A stretch of 64,000 nucleotides of DNA, taken from assembly GCA_965230505.1 (NCBI GenBank), contig OZ246006.1:930001-994000 (forward strand), in the 5' to 3' direction. Below the pieces are notes generated by a model. The model made no database searches. It was not told where the DNA came from and worked only from the letters and a program-made list of their open reading frames with translations. The position numbers and the translations under genes are program-made. Source of the stretch: GCA-002733465 sp965230505 (GTDB taxonomy: Bacteria > Pseudomonadota > Gammaproteobacteria > Enterobacterales > Kangiellaceae). This document shows positions 25,010-35,300 of the stretch, one piece after another. The first letter of the stretch is position 1. Each line of letters opens with the position of its first letter.

Positions 25010-25994
25010 ATGACAAAAAAAAATACGGACGGCCATCAAAGGCCCAAGACTGTTTGATCAAATACATTTTGCTTGCAGAAAGCTTCGATACAGTCCTAGA
25101 ACTGAGAGTTCCTATAAGCACTGGATAAAACGCTACATTCTATTTCATAACAAAACACACCCGCTCGCACTTAATGAATCACACATTAGCGCCTTCCTGA
25201 GCCACCTTGCCATAAAAGAAAAAGTCTCAGCGGCTACTCAAAACGTCGCCTTAAACGCTTTAGTATTTTTGTACAAGAAAGTACTAGGTATTGAACTTGG
25301 TGATTTTTCAACCATGAACCGGGCCAAGGAAAAAGAACGGCTCCCGGTAGTGTTTTCGAGAAATGAAATACAAAGACTTTTTGAAAACCTTTCCGGTACC
25401 GCTTGGATTATGGCCTCGATAATGTATGGTTCGGGTTTACGCATCCTCGAATGCTGTAATCTTCGAGTTAAGGATATTGACCTTCACTATGGTACTGTCA
25501 CCGTGCACGATACTAAAGGGTATAAGTCACGAGTGACGGTATTTCCACTCAAACTTAAAGACCCTGTTAAGAGTTATCTAAAAGAAAGAAAAAAACAATT
25601 TCAAGAAGACCTCGATAACAATAGTGGCCGTGCCCCGATGCCAAATAAGCTTGCAAATAAATATCCAAGCGCACCAACCAGCTTTGCATGGCAATTTGTA
25701 TTTCCTTCTTCTGTCCAAAGGCCACATCCCGTTACCGCAGAGCTTTGTCGTTGGCATATGTCGCCTTCGACTTTACAGAAGAAGATTAAATTGGCTTTGC
25801 AAAAAGCTAACATCTACAAACATGCAAGCAGCCATACTTTACGCCATAGCTTCGCCACGCACCTTCTTGAAAGCGGTACAGATATTCGGACAATTCAGGA
25901 ATTATTGGGTCATAAAGACTTGAGGACAACAATGATCTACACACATGTTGTAAAAAAGAACGCTAGGCAAGTGACTAGTCCTGTCGATTTTTGA
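25010..25994 (+). CDS. intI: integron integrase (tyrosine recombinase), frameshifted in a poly-A run
   Basis: From ATG 25010 (AGAGG site 9 nt upstream) the frame reads MTKK then, because of nine A at 25015-25023, runs to an early stop. Deleting one A gives MTKKIRTAIKGPRLF and joins a frame that is open to 25994, including the SAM-like N-domain (SPRTESSYKHWIKRYILFH, VSAATQNVALNALVFLYKKV). Catalytic residues are all present: Arg in YGSGLRILE, HTLRHSFATHL, LGHKD, Tyr in MIYTHV. The IntI-specific insert PNKLANKYPSAPTSFAWQFVFP confirms integron integrase. Length about 327 residues. It is transcribed away from the cassettes. Slippage at A9 may restore the frame; otherwise it is a very recent pseudogene or a sequencing error. 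Confidence 0.85.
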
Positions 25995-26000
25995 CCTGTT

Positions 26001-26025
26001 GACGTCGGTCGCACTGGCCGACGTC
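26001..26025 (+). terminator. hairpin after intI
   Basis: Perfect 8-bp stem GACGTCGG / CCGACGTC with a 9-nt loop, 6 bp after the intI stop codon. There is no T tract, so it may be a stabilising or pausing hairpin instead of a true terminator. Confidence 0.45.
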
Positions 26026-26089
26026 TTACCTCAGCATATGTCCGATTAAGATTAATCAAGACACACTGCCTTATGAGGACTTTAAGATA

Positions 26090-26116
26090 AAAGGAGACAA
26101 AACAACAGTCTCCTTT
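26090..26116 (-). terminator. Rho-independent terminator of the amidohydrolase gene
   Basis: Stem AAAGGAGAC / GTCTCCTTT with a 9-nt loop, followed on the minus strand by TTTATC. It lies 28 bp beyond the stop codon of the amidohydrolase and may also stop + strand transcripts from intI. Confidence 0.65.
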
Positions 26117-26143
26117 ATCCATTAAACAACGTTTCAGCTAAAA

Positions 26144-29100
26144 CTATTCAATCCCCAAACCAGCCTTAACTTTCGGCTGATACTCCCCCAAAGACTGCTT
26201 TTTCAATTTCTTCTTCTCAGGATAAGTTTGATCCAATGTATTAGCATCATACAAACGTCCATTTTTCATGATGCTATTGATCGCTTCGGAATTGCGGATA
26301 TTATCCAATGGATTTTTATCAAGAATTAATAAGTCCGCTAATTTTCCTTCTTCTATAGAACCAAGCTCTTTACCAAATCCAATGGCCTCTGCACCAAAAA
26401 TGGTTGCTGTCTTAAGAGTGTCATGATTACTCATACCACCCGATTGCATTGCCCAAAGTTCCCAATGAAATCCAATGCCTTGAATTTGACCGTGACTACC
26501 AACACCCGCTTTACCGCCTGCTTCCACTAAGTGTTTAATAAATTGCGCATGACGAGAAAATTTATGTTCATCTTTATGGAACCACGACGCGCGTCGAAGT
26601 GCTCGGTTAGCTAGTTCGGTGTAAGGGGTAAAATGGCGCATTTTTGGATTGTTATAAACATCCTCTGTTGCGTAATAATAATTCTCCCCCCAAGGACCGC
26701 TATAAGTCACTAGCAATGTCGGTGTGCTAGTCGTTCCTGACTCCTTAAAAAGATTAATCACATCACTATACAAGGGATAAACCGGCAAGTTATGTTCAAC
26801 CCCAGGATAACCATCCATCGCATGAGTTAAATCGATTCGAATATCAAGACCGCCTTCGGTAGTTGGCATCAGCTCCAATTCTTTAGCGGCTTTGATTAAC
26901 CATTGACGTTGTTTCCGTTGACCAGTCATATACATTTTGAACGTTTTAGTATCGTAGTATTCACTGTAACGTCTTAGTGCATTTTTAGCATCGTCGTAAC
27001 TATTCAGAGGTTCGCTCCAAAAAACACCGGGTCCTGTTGAATAGATTCTTGGGCCGACCATTTTGCCACGCTCAACTTGATCGGAGTAACTTAATACATC
27101 AGTGGTAGCGGTTTGAGGATCACGTGTGGTGGTAACGCCGTAAGCTAAGGTCGCTTCATACTGCCAAACTTGTTCTCCGTGTAACTCTGGGATTAACCAC
27201 ATGGAATGATAATGAATATCAATATATCCTGGAATAATGGTTTTACCGGAAACATCTTTAGTTTCAACACCAGCAGGAACATTTAATGACCCCGTTTTTC
27301 CAACCGATTTAATACGATTATTTTCAATGTAAACATCACCCTTTTCGATCACTTCATCACCTTTCATAGTGACGATACGAGCACCAGTTAACAGAATTTT
27401 CCCATTAGGAATATCTCGAGTTGCTTTAACCACAATTCGCTCTTCTTTTGGTTGATATTTCTTAGGCTTATCATCTCCTTTCTTGTTATCTTCCTTAACA
27501 TCGGCGACTTTTTTGTCATCCGACTTTTCATTCTTATCATCTGGACTTTTTTCGTTAGATTTTTTCTCTGCGATTTTCTCAGCTTTCTTTTTTTCTTCTT
27601 CTGCTTTCTTTTCTGCTTTTAGCTTTTCATCAAATGCTTTTGCATCAGCAAGGTTATAAGTAAACAATGCATTGGCTAACGACCATTGAATATTCTTTCC
27701 TTGGTGATCCCACGTCGGAAAGTTAGCAGCAACTTCGGTTATTTGTTTGGCTGGAACACTGGCGCCTTTTATGGCTGAAGTATCGATGGTGGTGGGTTTG
27801 CCACCAGTCCATGGAACTGTGACTGTAAACAACTGGTTGTTATTCAACGCAAAGGCTTGATCACCTTTGGGCGCCATCACCACCAATGCCGCAGGTGGTG
27901 CTTGTTTGGCTCTACCTAGTTTTTTGCCAACCACTTTTAAATGAGTTTTTAAGTCAGAACCATCCCAGCGGAAAGAAACTAATCCTTGTTTCGCACCATA
28001 AGCATAAATACGATCGTTATCTTCAGTGAAATGTGCATTTAGCATACCTTCAGTCGGAGCGATGATGGTTGCCTTTCCACCGCGACTTGAAACCCAAACA
28101 AACTCGCTATATTGCTCATTGAAATAGAAACCGGTGGCATTCTTTCGTTCTCGCGCGGCACCTCTTTCTGCGACAATTCTATCGCCGTCTGGACTCCAAA
28201 CAACATTGCGGTAGACCGCTGATTTTTTGGTTAACTTTTGGGGTTTACTATTAGCTTTGCCTCTTACTTTATAAATGTGTCCACCTTGTTGGCTGTCCCA
28301 ACTCACATAGCTTAAATAACGACCGTCAGGTGACCACGCTGGCATGTACTCACCAACATCTCGATTAGTCACTCGTTTTGCTGTGCCATTGGGATAATCC
28401 ATAATGTAAAGTCTATCGAGAGATGTAAACGCTAGCTTTTTACCATTAGGTGAAAGTGCTGCATGCCGAATTTGCCGAGCGGTAAAGGTTTTCTCGTCGG
28501 ATATCTTATAATCAAAGGCCACTTTGGGTCCGATCCCAATATCAACAGCGGCTTTAAATGGGATCGCCGTTTGTTTGCCAGACTCAATATTAATAGACCA
28601 GAATTTTCCGCCGTAGGAAGCGACGAGATTTTTTGAGTCTGGAGTAAATGAATAGCCTGGCATAGTGCCCATTGCGGAACGTGATTCTTGTTCATCATGT
28701 TGCACTGGATAAGCAAGCCATTTTTCATCGCCGGAAATGAGATCTCGCAAAATTAACCCTGTCTCATGGTCATGACGAGTCGCGTAAACCATATATTTAC
28801 CATCCGATGATAAGGTTGGTCTCATGGCCGAACCATATTGGCTCGTCATTGATTGGAACTTGCCAGTATCACGATCGAATCGGGAAATTTGAACTTGAGG
28901 AAATTGCGCGTTGTAATTCCAGTCTCGGTTACGGACTTCAAACCAGAAATATCGAGGGTCTTTGCCGAATGCCACTCCGGTTGCTTTTAAATCATCCGGC
29001 TTATCGAGTAGTTGTATGCCCGCACCACCGTCAATGTGATACATCCATAATTTGTGAGTCGTAAATAAACCGCTCGCTTTACCCGCGATTATGTAATTAC

Positions 29101-29677
29101 CATCTAACGTCCACTCGGGAGTCTGAAACTCTCCACTGGTGTCCTTAGTCAATTGCTCAGGCTCTGCGTCTTTGTCTTGCAAATCGAGAGTCCAAATATT
29201 TTCCGAGCCACTTTTGTCGGTGACATAAACAATCTTTTTACCATCGGGGCTGAACCGTGGTTGCATATCCATTTCCATACCGCTGGTAATTCGAGTGGCC
29301 TCACCGCCAGTGATAGGCATCGTATAAAGATCACCCAATAAATCGAATACCATAGTTTTACCATCGGGGCTTACATCTAACGACATCCATGACCCTTCAG
29401 TCGCTTCAAACTTAAGTTGTCGGTCTGGCTTTAATGGAAGCCCTTCTTTTGACTCTTCTTCAGAGCTATCTGCTTTCGCATCTTCTTGTTTAGGTTGTTC
29501 TTCATCTTCGTTGTCTTTTTCATGATCACCAAAATGCCTAGGTTGCGGTAGTGACGCTGCATTAGTTGGATAGATTTCTTTGTCAGCAGATTGAGGCTCT
29601 GGCAGCGGAAGGGCTACAAGTGCACCGGAAAATGTCATACCGATAAGAAAGCTAAGGTATTTGGATTTAAAAGTCAT
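26144..29677 (-). CDS. PD40 propeller - amidohydrolase fusion, exported
   Basis: 1177 residues. A signal peptide (cleavage near ALVALP) is followed by a Glu-rich stretch and a TolB-type PD40 propeller to about 650 (FSPDGKKIVYVTDKSG, WSPDGRYLSYVSWD and similar). Residues ~690-742 are a Lys/Glu/Asp repeat linker. The C-terminal domain is a metal-dependent amidohydrolase: PGYIDIHYHS (metal HxH near 822), GVTTTRDPQT, GSHGQIQGIGFHWEL and the family end EEGKLADLLILDKNPLDNI. Substrate unknown; relatives are often annotated as imidazolonepropionase-like or prolidase-type enzymes. Long low-complexity linker suggests flexible domains. Monocistronic, with its own terminator. Confidence 0.88.
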   Translation of the reverse strand: MTFKSKYLSFLIGMTFSGALVALPLPEPQSADKEIYPTNAASLPQPRHFGDHEKDNEDEEQPKQEDAKADSSEEESKEGLPLKPDRQLKFEATEGSWMSLDVSPDGKTMVFDLLGDLYTMPITGGEATRITSGMEMDMQPRFSPDGKKIVYVTDKSGSENIWTLDLQDKDAEPEQLTKDTSGEFQTPEWTLDGNYIIAGKASGLFTTHKLWMYHIDGGAGIQLLDKPDDLKATGVAFGKDPRYFWFEVRNRDWNYNAQFPQVQISRFDRDTGKFQSMTSQYGSAMRPTLSSDGKYMVYATRHDHETGLILRDLISGDEKWLAYPVQHDEQESRSAMGTMPGYSFTPDSKNLVASYGGKFWSINIESGKQTAIPFKAAVDIGIGPKVAFDYKISDEKTFTARQIRHAALSPNGKKLAFTSLDRLYIMDYPNGTAKRVTNRDVGEYMPAWSPDGRYLSYVSWDSQQGGHIYKVRGKANSKPQKLTKKSAVYRNVVWSPDGDRIVAERGAARERKNATGFYFNEQYSEFVWVSSRGGKATIIAPTEGMLNAHFTEDNDRIYAYGAKQGLVSFRWDGSDLKTHLKVVGKKLGRAKQAPPAALVVMAPKGDQAFALNNNQLFTVTVPWTGGKPTTIDTSAIKGASVPAKQITEVAANFPTWDHQGKNIQWSLANALFTYNLADAKAFDEKLKAEKKAEEEKKKAEKIAEKKSNEKSPDDKNEKSDDKKVADVKEDNKKGDDKPKKYQPKEERIVVKATRDIPNGKILLTGARIVTMKGDEVIEKGDVYIENNRIKSVGKTGSLNVPAGVETKDVSGKTIIPGYIDIHYHSMWLIPELHGEQVWQYEATLAYGVTTTRDPQTATTDVLSYSDQVERGKMVGPRIYSTGPGVFWSEPLNSYDDAKNALRRYSEYYDTKTFKMYMTGQRKQRQWLIKAAKELELMPTTEGGLDIRIDLTHAMDGYPGVEHNLPVYPLYSDVINLFKESGTTSTPTLLVTYSGPWGENYYYATEDVYNNPKMRHFTPYTELANRALRRASWFHKDEHKFSRHAQFIKHLVEAGGKAGVGSHGQIQGIGFHWELWAMQSGGMSNHDTLKTATIFGAEAIGFGKELGSIEEGKLADLLILDKNPLDNIRNSEAINSIMKNGRLYDANTLDQTYPEKKKLKKQSLGEYQPKVKAGLGIE

Positions 29678-30031
29678 AGACGAACTCCTTGCTAGCCATT
29701 TTTTGATTTTATTTTGAAATCGAAGCTGTTATTTGGCTTCGAATTTGCTAAGTATAAGACAAAGATTACTTAGAGAAAGCTGTAGATAATTTCAGTGATC
29801 CTTCTGTAGGCCTTTATCTGAAAGGCGTGCAGTCTAGATAACTCAACCGAATCATTTGATTGTACACCATAAAAGGCAAATTGGGCTACTAAGCGACAAG
29901 CAGCGACTAAAGAAATTCTTAGCGCGCCAGGGTACCCCTTTACGTTTAAATTTGGAGAGATATTAGAATGTTCTATGCAAGTCACGTAATATGTTAAGAC
30001 TTGATGTTAACCCTACCTGATAGGGCTGTTT
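29678..30031. other. intergenic region with a possible short minus-strand ORF
   Basis: A minus-strand frame at 29770-29985 (GTG start) encodes GYPGALRISLVAACRLVAQFAFYGVQSND and a helical ending. It has no ribosome site. Such translated stretches occur as dispersed repeats in related genomes as far as I remember, so I do not call a gene. Promoters for both flanking genes should be here. Confidence 0.3.
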
Positions 30032-30640
30032 ATGAAAGAAGAACGTTGGCAAAATCTAATGCGGGCGATGGGCTTAAAACCGTCGACCAGTTGTTTTAAT
30101 GAATTAGTGTCTGCCTATAACGAAAAACACCGGTACTATCATACTCAAAAACATATTGAAGCAATGCTTAAGCATTTTGACAATACAAAAAATTTGGCGA
30201 AAAACCCATTAGAAATGGAGCTTGCGATCTGGTTTCATGACGCTGTCTACAAACCTTTTTCATCAAGCAATGAATTAGATAGTGCCAATTGGGCAAGCGA
30301 CTTTCTTTTACAACAAAATTATTCTCAAGATGGCATCGGTCGAATCCACAAAATGATAATGAGTACCTTACATAATGGCCAAGTCAACGCGGCAGATGAG
30401 CAACTGATTGTTGATATTGATCTCACCATTCTTGGAACAGCCGAATCTGTGTACGACGAATTTGAACGCAATGTTAGAAAAGAATATAAGTTAGTTCCGT
30501 GGCTTATTTATAAACGAAAGCGAAAGGAAATCCTTGAAGGCTTTTTACAGCAAGAAAATATTTATAACACCAGATTCTTTCAAGAACGTTTTGAAAACCA
30601 AGCAAGAATTAATTTATCGCGAGCGATTCAAGCATTATAG
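30032..30640 (+). CDS. HD-domain metal-dependent phosphohydrolase-like protein (COG4339 type)
   Basis: 202 residues, soluble. YYHTQKHIEAML (35-46) and LAIWFHDAVY (64-73) carry the metal-binding His37/His41 and His69-Asp70 of the HD fold; VDIDLTILG (near 130-138) holds the late Asp. The C-terminal half (EFERNVRKEYKLVP, FFQERFENQARINLSR) is typical of the predicted HD phosphohydrolases grouped as COG4339. Substrate not known. Stands alone, between a long intergenic region and the 120-bp repeat array. Confidence 0.82.
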   Translation: MKEERWQNLMRAMGLKPSTSCFNELVSAYNEKHRYYHTQKHIEAMLKHFDNTKNLAKNPLEMELAIWFHDAVYKPFSSSNELDSANWASDFLLQQNYSQDGIGRIHKMIMSTLHNGQVNAADEQLIVDIDLTILGTAESVYDEFERNVRKEYKLVPWLIYKRKRKEILEGFLQQENIYNTRFFQERFENQARINLSRAIQAL

Positions 30641-30690
30641 GAATTAGATAATAGGTTGTGATTGTTATCTATTTCGAAGCTTCAAATATT

Positions 30691-31380
30691 CCCAAAGTTC
30701 AGCGTCAGCCTGAAGACTGACCTACACAAGAACCGTTTATCCTAGTCTTTTCTCTGTGTCCTCCGTGGTGGATAGTGTTTTTGTTTTAGCTTCTTTGAAT
30801 TTTCAAAACCCCCAAAGTTCAGAGTCAGCCTGAAGACTGACCTACACAAGAACCGTTTATCCTAGTCTTTTCTCCGTATCCTCCGTGGTGGATAGTGTTT
30901 TTGTTTTAGCTTCTTTGAATTTTCAGAATTCCCCAAGCTCGTTGTCAGCCTGAAGACTGACCTACACAAGAACCGTTTATCCTAGTCTTTTCTCCGTATC
31001 CTCCGTGGTGGATAGTGTTTTTGTTTTAGCTTCTTTGAATTTTCAGAACCCCCAAAGTTCAGAGTCAGCCTGAAGACTGACCTACACAAGAACCGCTTAT
31101 CCTAGTCTTTTCTCCGTGTCCTCCGTGGTGGATAGTGTTTTTGTTTTAGCTTCTTTGAATTTTCAGAACCCCCAAAGTTCAGAGTCAGCCTGAAGACTGA
31201 CCTACACAAGAACCGCTTATCCTAGTCTTTTCTCCGTGTCCTCCGTGGTGGATAGTGTTTTTGTTTTAGCTTCTTTGAATTTTCAGAATCCCCAACGCTC
31301 GTTGTCAGCCTGAAGACTGACCTACACAAGAACCGCCTATCCTAGTCTTTTCTCCGTGTCCTCCGTGCCTCCGTGGTGAA
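30691..31380. repeat. 120-bp tandem repeat, six copies
   Basis: The unit (for example starting CCCAAAGTTCAGAGTCAGCC) recurs exactly every 120 bp at 30691, 30811, 30931, 31051, 31171 and 31291. Copies differ at a few positions (AGTTCAG versus GCTCGTTG; TTTATC versus CTTATC versus CCTATC). Each has GTCAG-CCTGAAGA-CTGAC, a small hairpin, and the block CTCCGTGTCCTCCGTGGTGG. No reading frame crosses it with coding character. It separates two genes that face toward it. Confidence 0.9.
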
Positions 31381-31383
31381 TTC

Positions 31384-31437
31384 TTGTGTCTTGTGTCTTG
31401 TGTCTTGTGTCTTGTGTCTTGTGTCTTGTGTCTTGTA
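31384..31437. repeat. 7-bp microsatellite (TTGTGTC), seven copies
   Basis: TTGTGTC repeats seven times at 31384-31432 plus a partial copy, directly after the 120-bp array and 30 bp before the end of tag. It is likely to vary in length between strains. Confidence 0.9.
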
Positions 31438-31467
31438 TTTTTTAAGCCCTAGTCTAAAAACCTCAAC

Positions 31468-32079
31468 CTACAAACTTGGTTTCTGGAATGCTTTCCTAAG
31501 CTTATTTGCTTTGGCCCGATGGCTACACTCCTTGGCGTGATCATTCACTAAGCCCATGGCCTGCATAAATGCATAGGCCGTGGTTGGCCCGACAAACTTC
31601 CATCCGCGTTTTTTTAAGGCCTTAGCAAGTGCCTTAGACTCTTCGGTTGTCGCGACAACTTCGAATTTATTTTTCCTTTCACTCTTTGGTTCATAAGACC
31701 AAAAGAAAGCGGCTAAACTGCCAGCCTCTTCGATTAATTCGATAGCTCGCTTGGCATTATTAATTGCAGATTCTATTTTTCCGCGATGCCGAATAATTCC
31801 TTCATCCTTTAACAAGCGTAGAACATCTTTTTCGGTAAACTTTGCCACTTTCTTGTAGTCGAAGCCTTTAAAGGCTTTTCTAAAATTCTCACGCTTGGTC
31901 AATATAGTTCGCCAACTTAATCCAGATTGAAAACTCTCTAAACAAATTTTTTCAAACAAACGAATATCATCATCAACTGGGTAACCCCATTCGTTATCAT
32001 GATAGTTTACATATTGGTCAGTTGCAGAGCACCAATTACAACGCAACTTGCCGTCTTCACCTTTAAATGTAGAACCCAT
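31468..32079 (-). CDS. tag: DNA-3-methyladenine glycosylase I
   Basis: 203 residues, base-excision repair enzyme that removes 3-methyladenine from DNA. Conserved blocks are RCNWCSA (13-19), YVNYHDNEWGYPVDDD (23-38), LFEKICLESFQSGLSWRTIL (41-60, with the catalytic-site Glu), KFVGPTTAYAFMQAMGLVNDH and ECSHR. Cys14, His27 and the late His/Cys match the zinc-binding set of Tag. Slightly longer than the E. coli protein at both ends. The start codon is followed directly by family sequence, so the call is safe. Intergenic upstream region is 276 bp and otherwise empty. Confidence 0.95.
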   Translation of the reverse strand: MGSTFKGEDGKLRCNWCSATDQYVNYHDNEWGYPVDDDIRLFEKICLESFQSGLSWRTILTKRENFRKAFKGFDYKKVAKFTEKDVLRLLKDEGIIRHRGKIESAINNAKRAIELIEEAGSLAAFFWSYEPKSERKNKFEVVATTEESKALAKALKKRGWKFVGPTTAYAFMQAMGLVNDHAKECSHRAKANKLRKAFQKPSL

Positions 32080-32355
32080 AATCTTCCTTTGTTTTGTGGA
32101 TTAGACTGCCAAGCCAAAAGTTTGATGGCTAAAGGTTAAATCGAAAGTACGAATTTGTCGAGGATGTCTTTATTATCGATTGAATTGTATTTTGATTTTG
32201 CCTTTGCGGTTGGCATTGGCAGCCCAACCAACTTCTGGTTAATCACTTGTTGCATTTGCCGGTTTGACTAGCTCCTAAATGTTTGGCATGGTGCTGGAAT
32301 TTGCTGAATAAAGATGATACAAACATGAAGTTAATGACTACAAAGGATTATTACA

Positions 32356-35300
32356 ATGAATGATCGGAAACCTCTCGACCTCTTTCGCACAGTGAACAAG
32401 TCCATCATAGGAATGTCACTGTTGGCGATTACCTCTATTTCAGGCAGCTCCCTAGCAGCCACTCACCTTTTATCACAACCGGATCTATCCGCTGATAAAC
32501 TTGCTTTTGTTTACGGTGGTGATATTTGGGTCTCAAATCGAGATGGCACTGATCCTAAGCGAATTACTTCTCACCCAGCTACCGAAAGTGCACCAAAATT
32601 CTCCCCAGACGGAAAAACCATCGCATTTACCGCCAATTACGACAATAACTCAGATGTCTATACCATTGACATTAACGGTGGCCAGCCGAAAAGACTCACT
32701 TATCATCCTTCACAAGATGTTGTAAATGGGTGGTCCACTGATGGCAAGTCAGTGCTATTTGCATCGTCGAGAGAAATCCTAAATAGCCGAAGTCGACAGC
32801 TGTATCAGATTTCCGTCTCAGGCGGCTATCCTAGTAAAGTCATGCAAGCCATTGCCTATGAAGGTGAATGGAATCAACAAGGCAACGAGCTAGCTTATCG
32901 TCCATTTAGGGCGGCTCATAGTGGTGCCAGTGGTTGGCATTTGCACCGAGGAGGTACAACGCCTCCTATTTGGATTATTAATCCTAAATCAGGAAAAACA
33001 GAGAAGTTACCACATAATCGAAGTAATGATATTAACCCTATGTGGCAAGGTGACGATGTTATCTTTCTTTCTGATAGAGATAATATCGCTTCCAATCTTT
33101 ATCATTATAATCGCCAAACTAAAGCCGTTAAACAACTGACCAAGGAAACAGATTGGAATATTCGATCTGCGGACTTAAATGGTAATGAAGTGGTCTATGA
33201 AGCCGGCGGGGTGTTGAAAAGTTATGCTTTAGACACCGGTAAGACTCAGGTGCTCGATATCAATCTTATTGCCGATTCAGTTCAGTTGCGGCCACAATGG
33301 AAAAAAACCGGAAACAATATTGAGCGGTTTGGCTTGTCTAAGTCTGGCAAGCGTGCCGTTATCACTGCTAGAGGCGACATCTATACGGTTCCACTAAAAG
33401 ACGGCAGTGTTCGTAATCTCACTCAAACTGATGGTGTTAGAGAGAGTCATGGGATTTGGTCGAGTAAAGGCACTAAGCTAGCCTACATCAGTGAGGTGGC
33501 CGATAAAAACAATGTCGTTGGTCACCAATTAATCATAAGAAGTCAAACAGGACTCGGTAAAAAGAAAGTCATTGATTTAAATTCTTCCAGTTACTTGAGT
33601 TTGCTAAGCTGGTCTCCCGATGATTCTCATATCATTTTTAGCGATAATCATTTACAGCTTTTTGGCTTAAACCTAAAAACCGAAAAAACGTTTTTAATTA
33701 ATAAAGATGTTCGACGCAGCAATGTTGAGTTTAGTTTTTCAAGCGATAGTCGTTGGTTAGCTTATACCGTCAGTGGTAAAAATTATTTTAGTCAAATTAA
33801 ACTCTATGATTTTAAAAATAAAAAATCTCACTTGATAACTGATCGAATGAGCCATGCTCACTCACCCGCTTTTGCCAAAGACGATTATCTTTACTTCGCT
33901 GCATCAACCAATACTGGTCCTGCACAAGTAGGATTAGATATGTCGACTCAAGAAAAACCGATACGGAGTGCACTTTATGTCGCGGTATTAAGTAAAAAAG
34001 GAAAGTCTCCTCTACTACCTAAAATGGGCGACGAAGAAGCTAAACCGGTTAAAGATAAAGACTCAGACGAAAAAGATGACAAAACAGAAGTCAAGTCTGT
34101 CAAGATTGATTTGAACGGACTACTTGACCGTAAAGTCGCCTTGCCACTTCCGGAAAGAAACTACGATTCTCTATCGGTTGCCGATGATGGTTCGTTATTT
34201 TTTATCGAACGAGTTCAACCGGGCGTCAGCAATGAATTGCCTGGCTCAGAAAGATTTGCGACGGCACAATTAAAACGATTCGATTTTGAAGAAAAGCAAG
34301 CCACTGTCGCAATGAGTGATATTGGAAGCTATACCATGAGTGCCGATGGTAAAAAGTTATTGATCATGACTCCGGGTTTTAAACTTGTGCATGCAGATGC
34401 AAAAGAAAAACTTGAATCAAAACCGCTCAATACTTCCGATATGCAAGCACTGGTTGACCCAAAGAAAGAATGGCTACAAATTTTCAATGAAACTTGGTGG
34501 ATGGAAAAAGAATATTTCTATGATCCCAATATGCATGGGTCTGATTGGAAAAAGGTCTATGACAAATATCGCCCTCTGCTTGCTCATGTTGTTCGTCGAG
34601 AAGATCTGAACGAACTTATGGTTGAAATGATCGGAGAACTGGAAGTTGGACATAACAGAGTATGGGGTGGAGATGTTCATCGCGAAAGCCCAGTTGCAAT
34701 TGGTCAACTAGGAGCTGATTTTGAAATCGATAATGGAAACTATAAAATCAAAACCATTTATACCGGAGAGCGCTGGAACCCTTACTTGCAAGCGCCTTTA
34801 GCGATTCCTGGTTTAGCGGTGAAAGAGGGTGATTATATTCTTGCTATTAACGGCAAAAAACTGACTTCAAATGAAAACATTTTTCGTCATCTAGCAGGCA
34901 CCACTGGGAAACAAATCACCTTAAGAGTAAATAGTAAGGCAACCAGCAAAGGTGCTCGAAATATTGTTGTAGAGCCGATTCAAAACGAGCGAATGATACG
35001 TCATTGGCATTGGGTAGAAAAAAATCGCCGTTATGTTGAGAAAAAAACCAATGGCAAAGTAGGTTATGTTTATTTACCCAATACTGCCGGCGATGGATAT
35101 CGATATTTCAATCGCATGTTCTTTGCACAAGTCAATAAAAAAGCCATGATCATAGACGAGCGTCGTAATGGTGGTGGTCAGGCTGCCAATTATATTACCG
35201 ATGTTTTATCTCGCGAATACCTTGCCGGCTGGAAAGATCGTGATGGGTTGGTTTTCTCAACTCCGGGTGGTGCTGTGTATGGACCTAAAGTGATGCTGAT

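Noticed and set aside
29770..29985. 71-residue minus-strand ORF before the HD-domain gene
   Set aside because: GTG start without a ribosome site, overlaps probable promoter DNA, and the sequence resembles a dispersed translated repeat; not called as a gene.
30691..31380. CRISPR array
   Set aside because: The whole 120-bp unit is repeated, with no variable spacers, and no cas genes are near.
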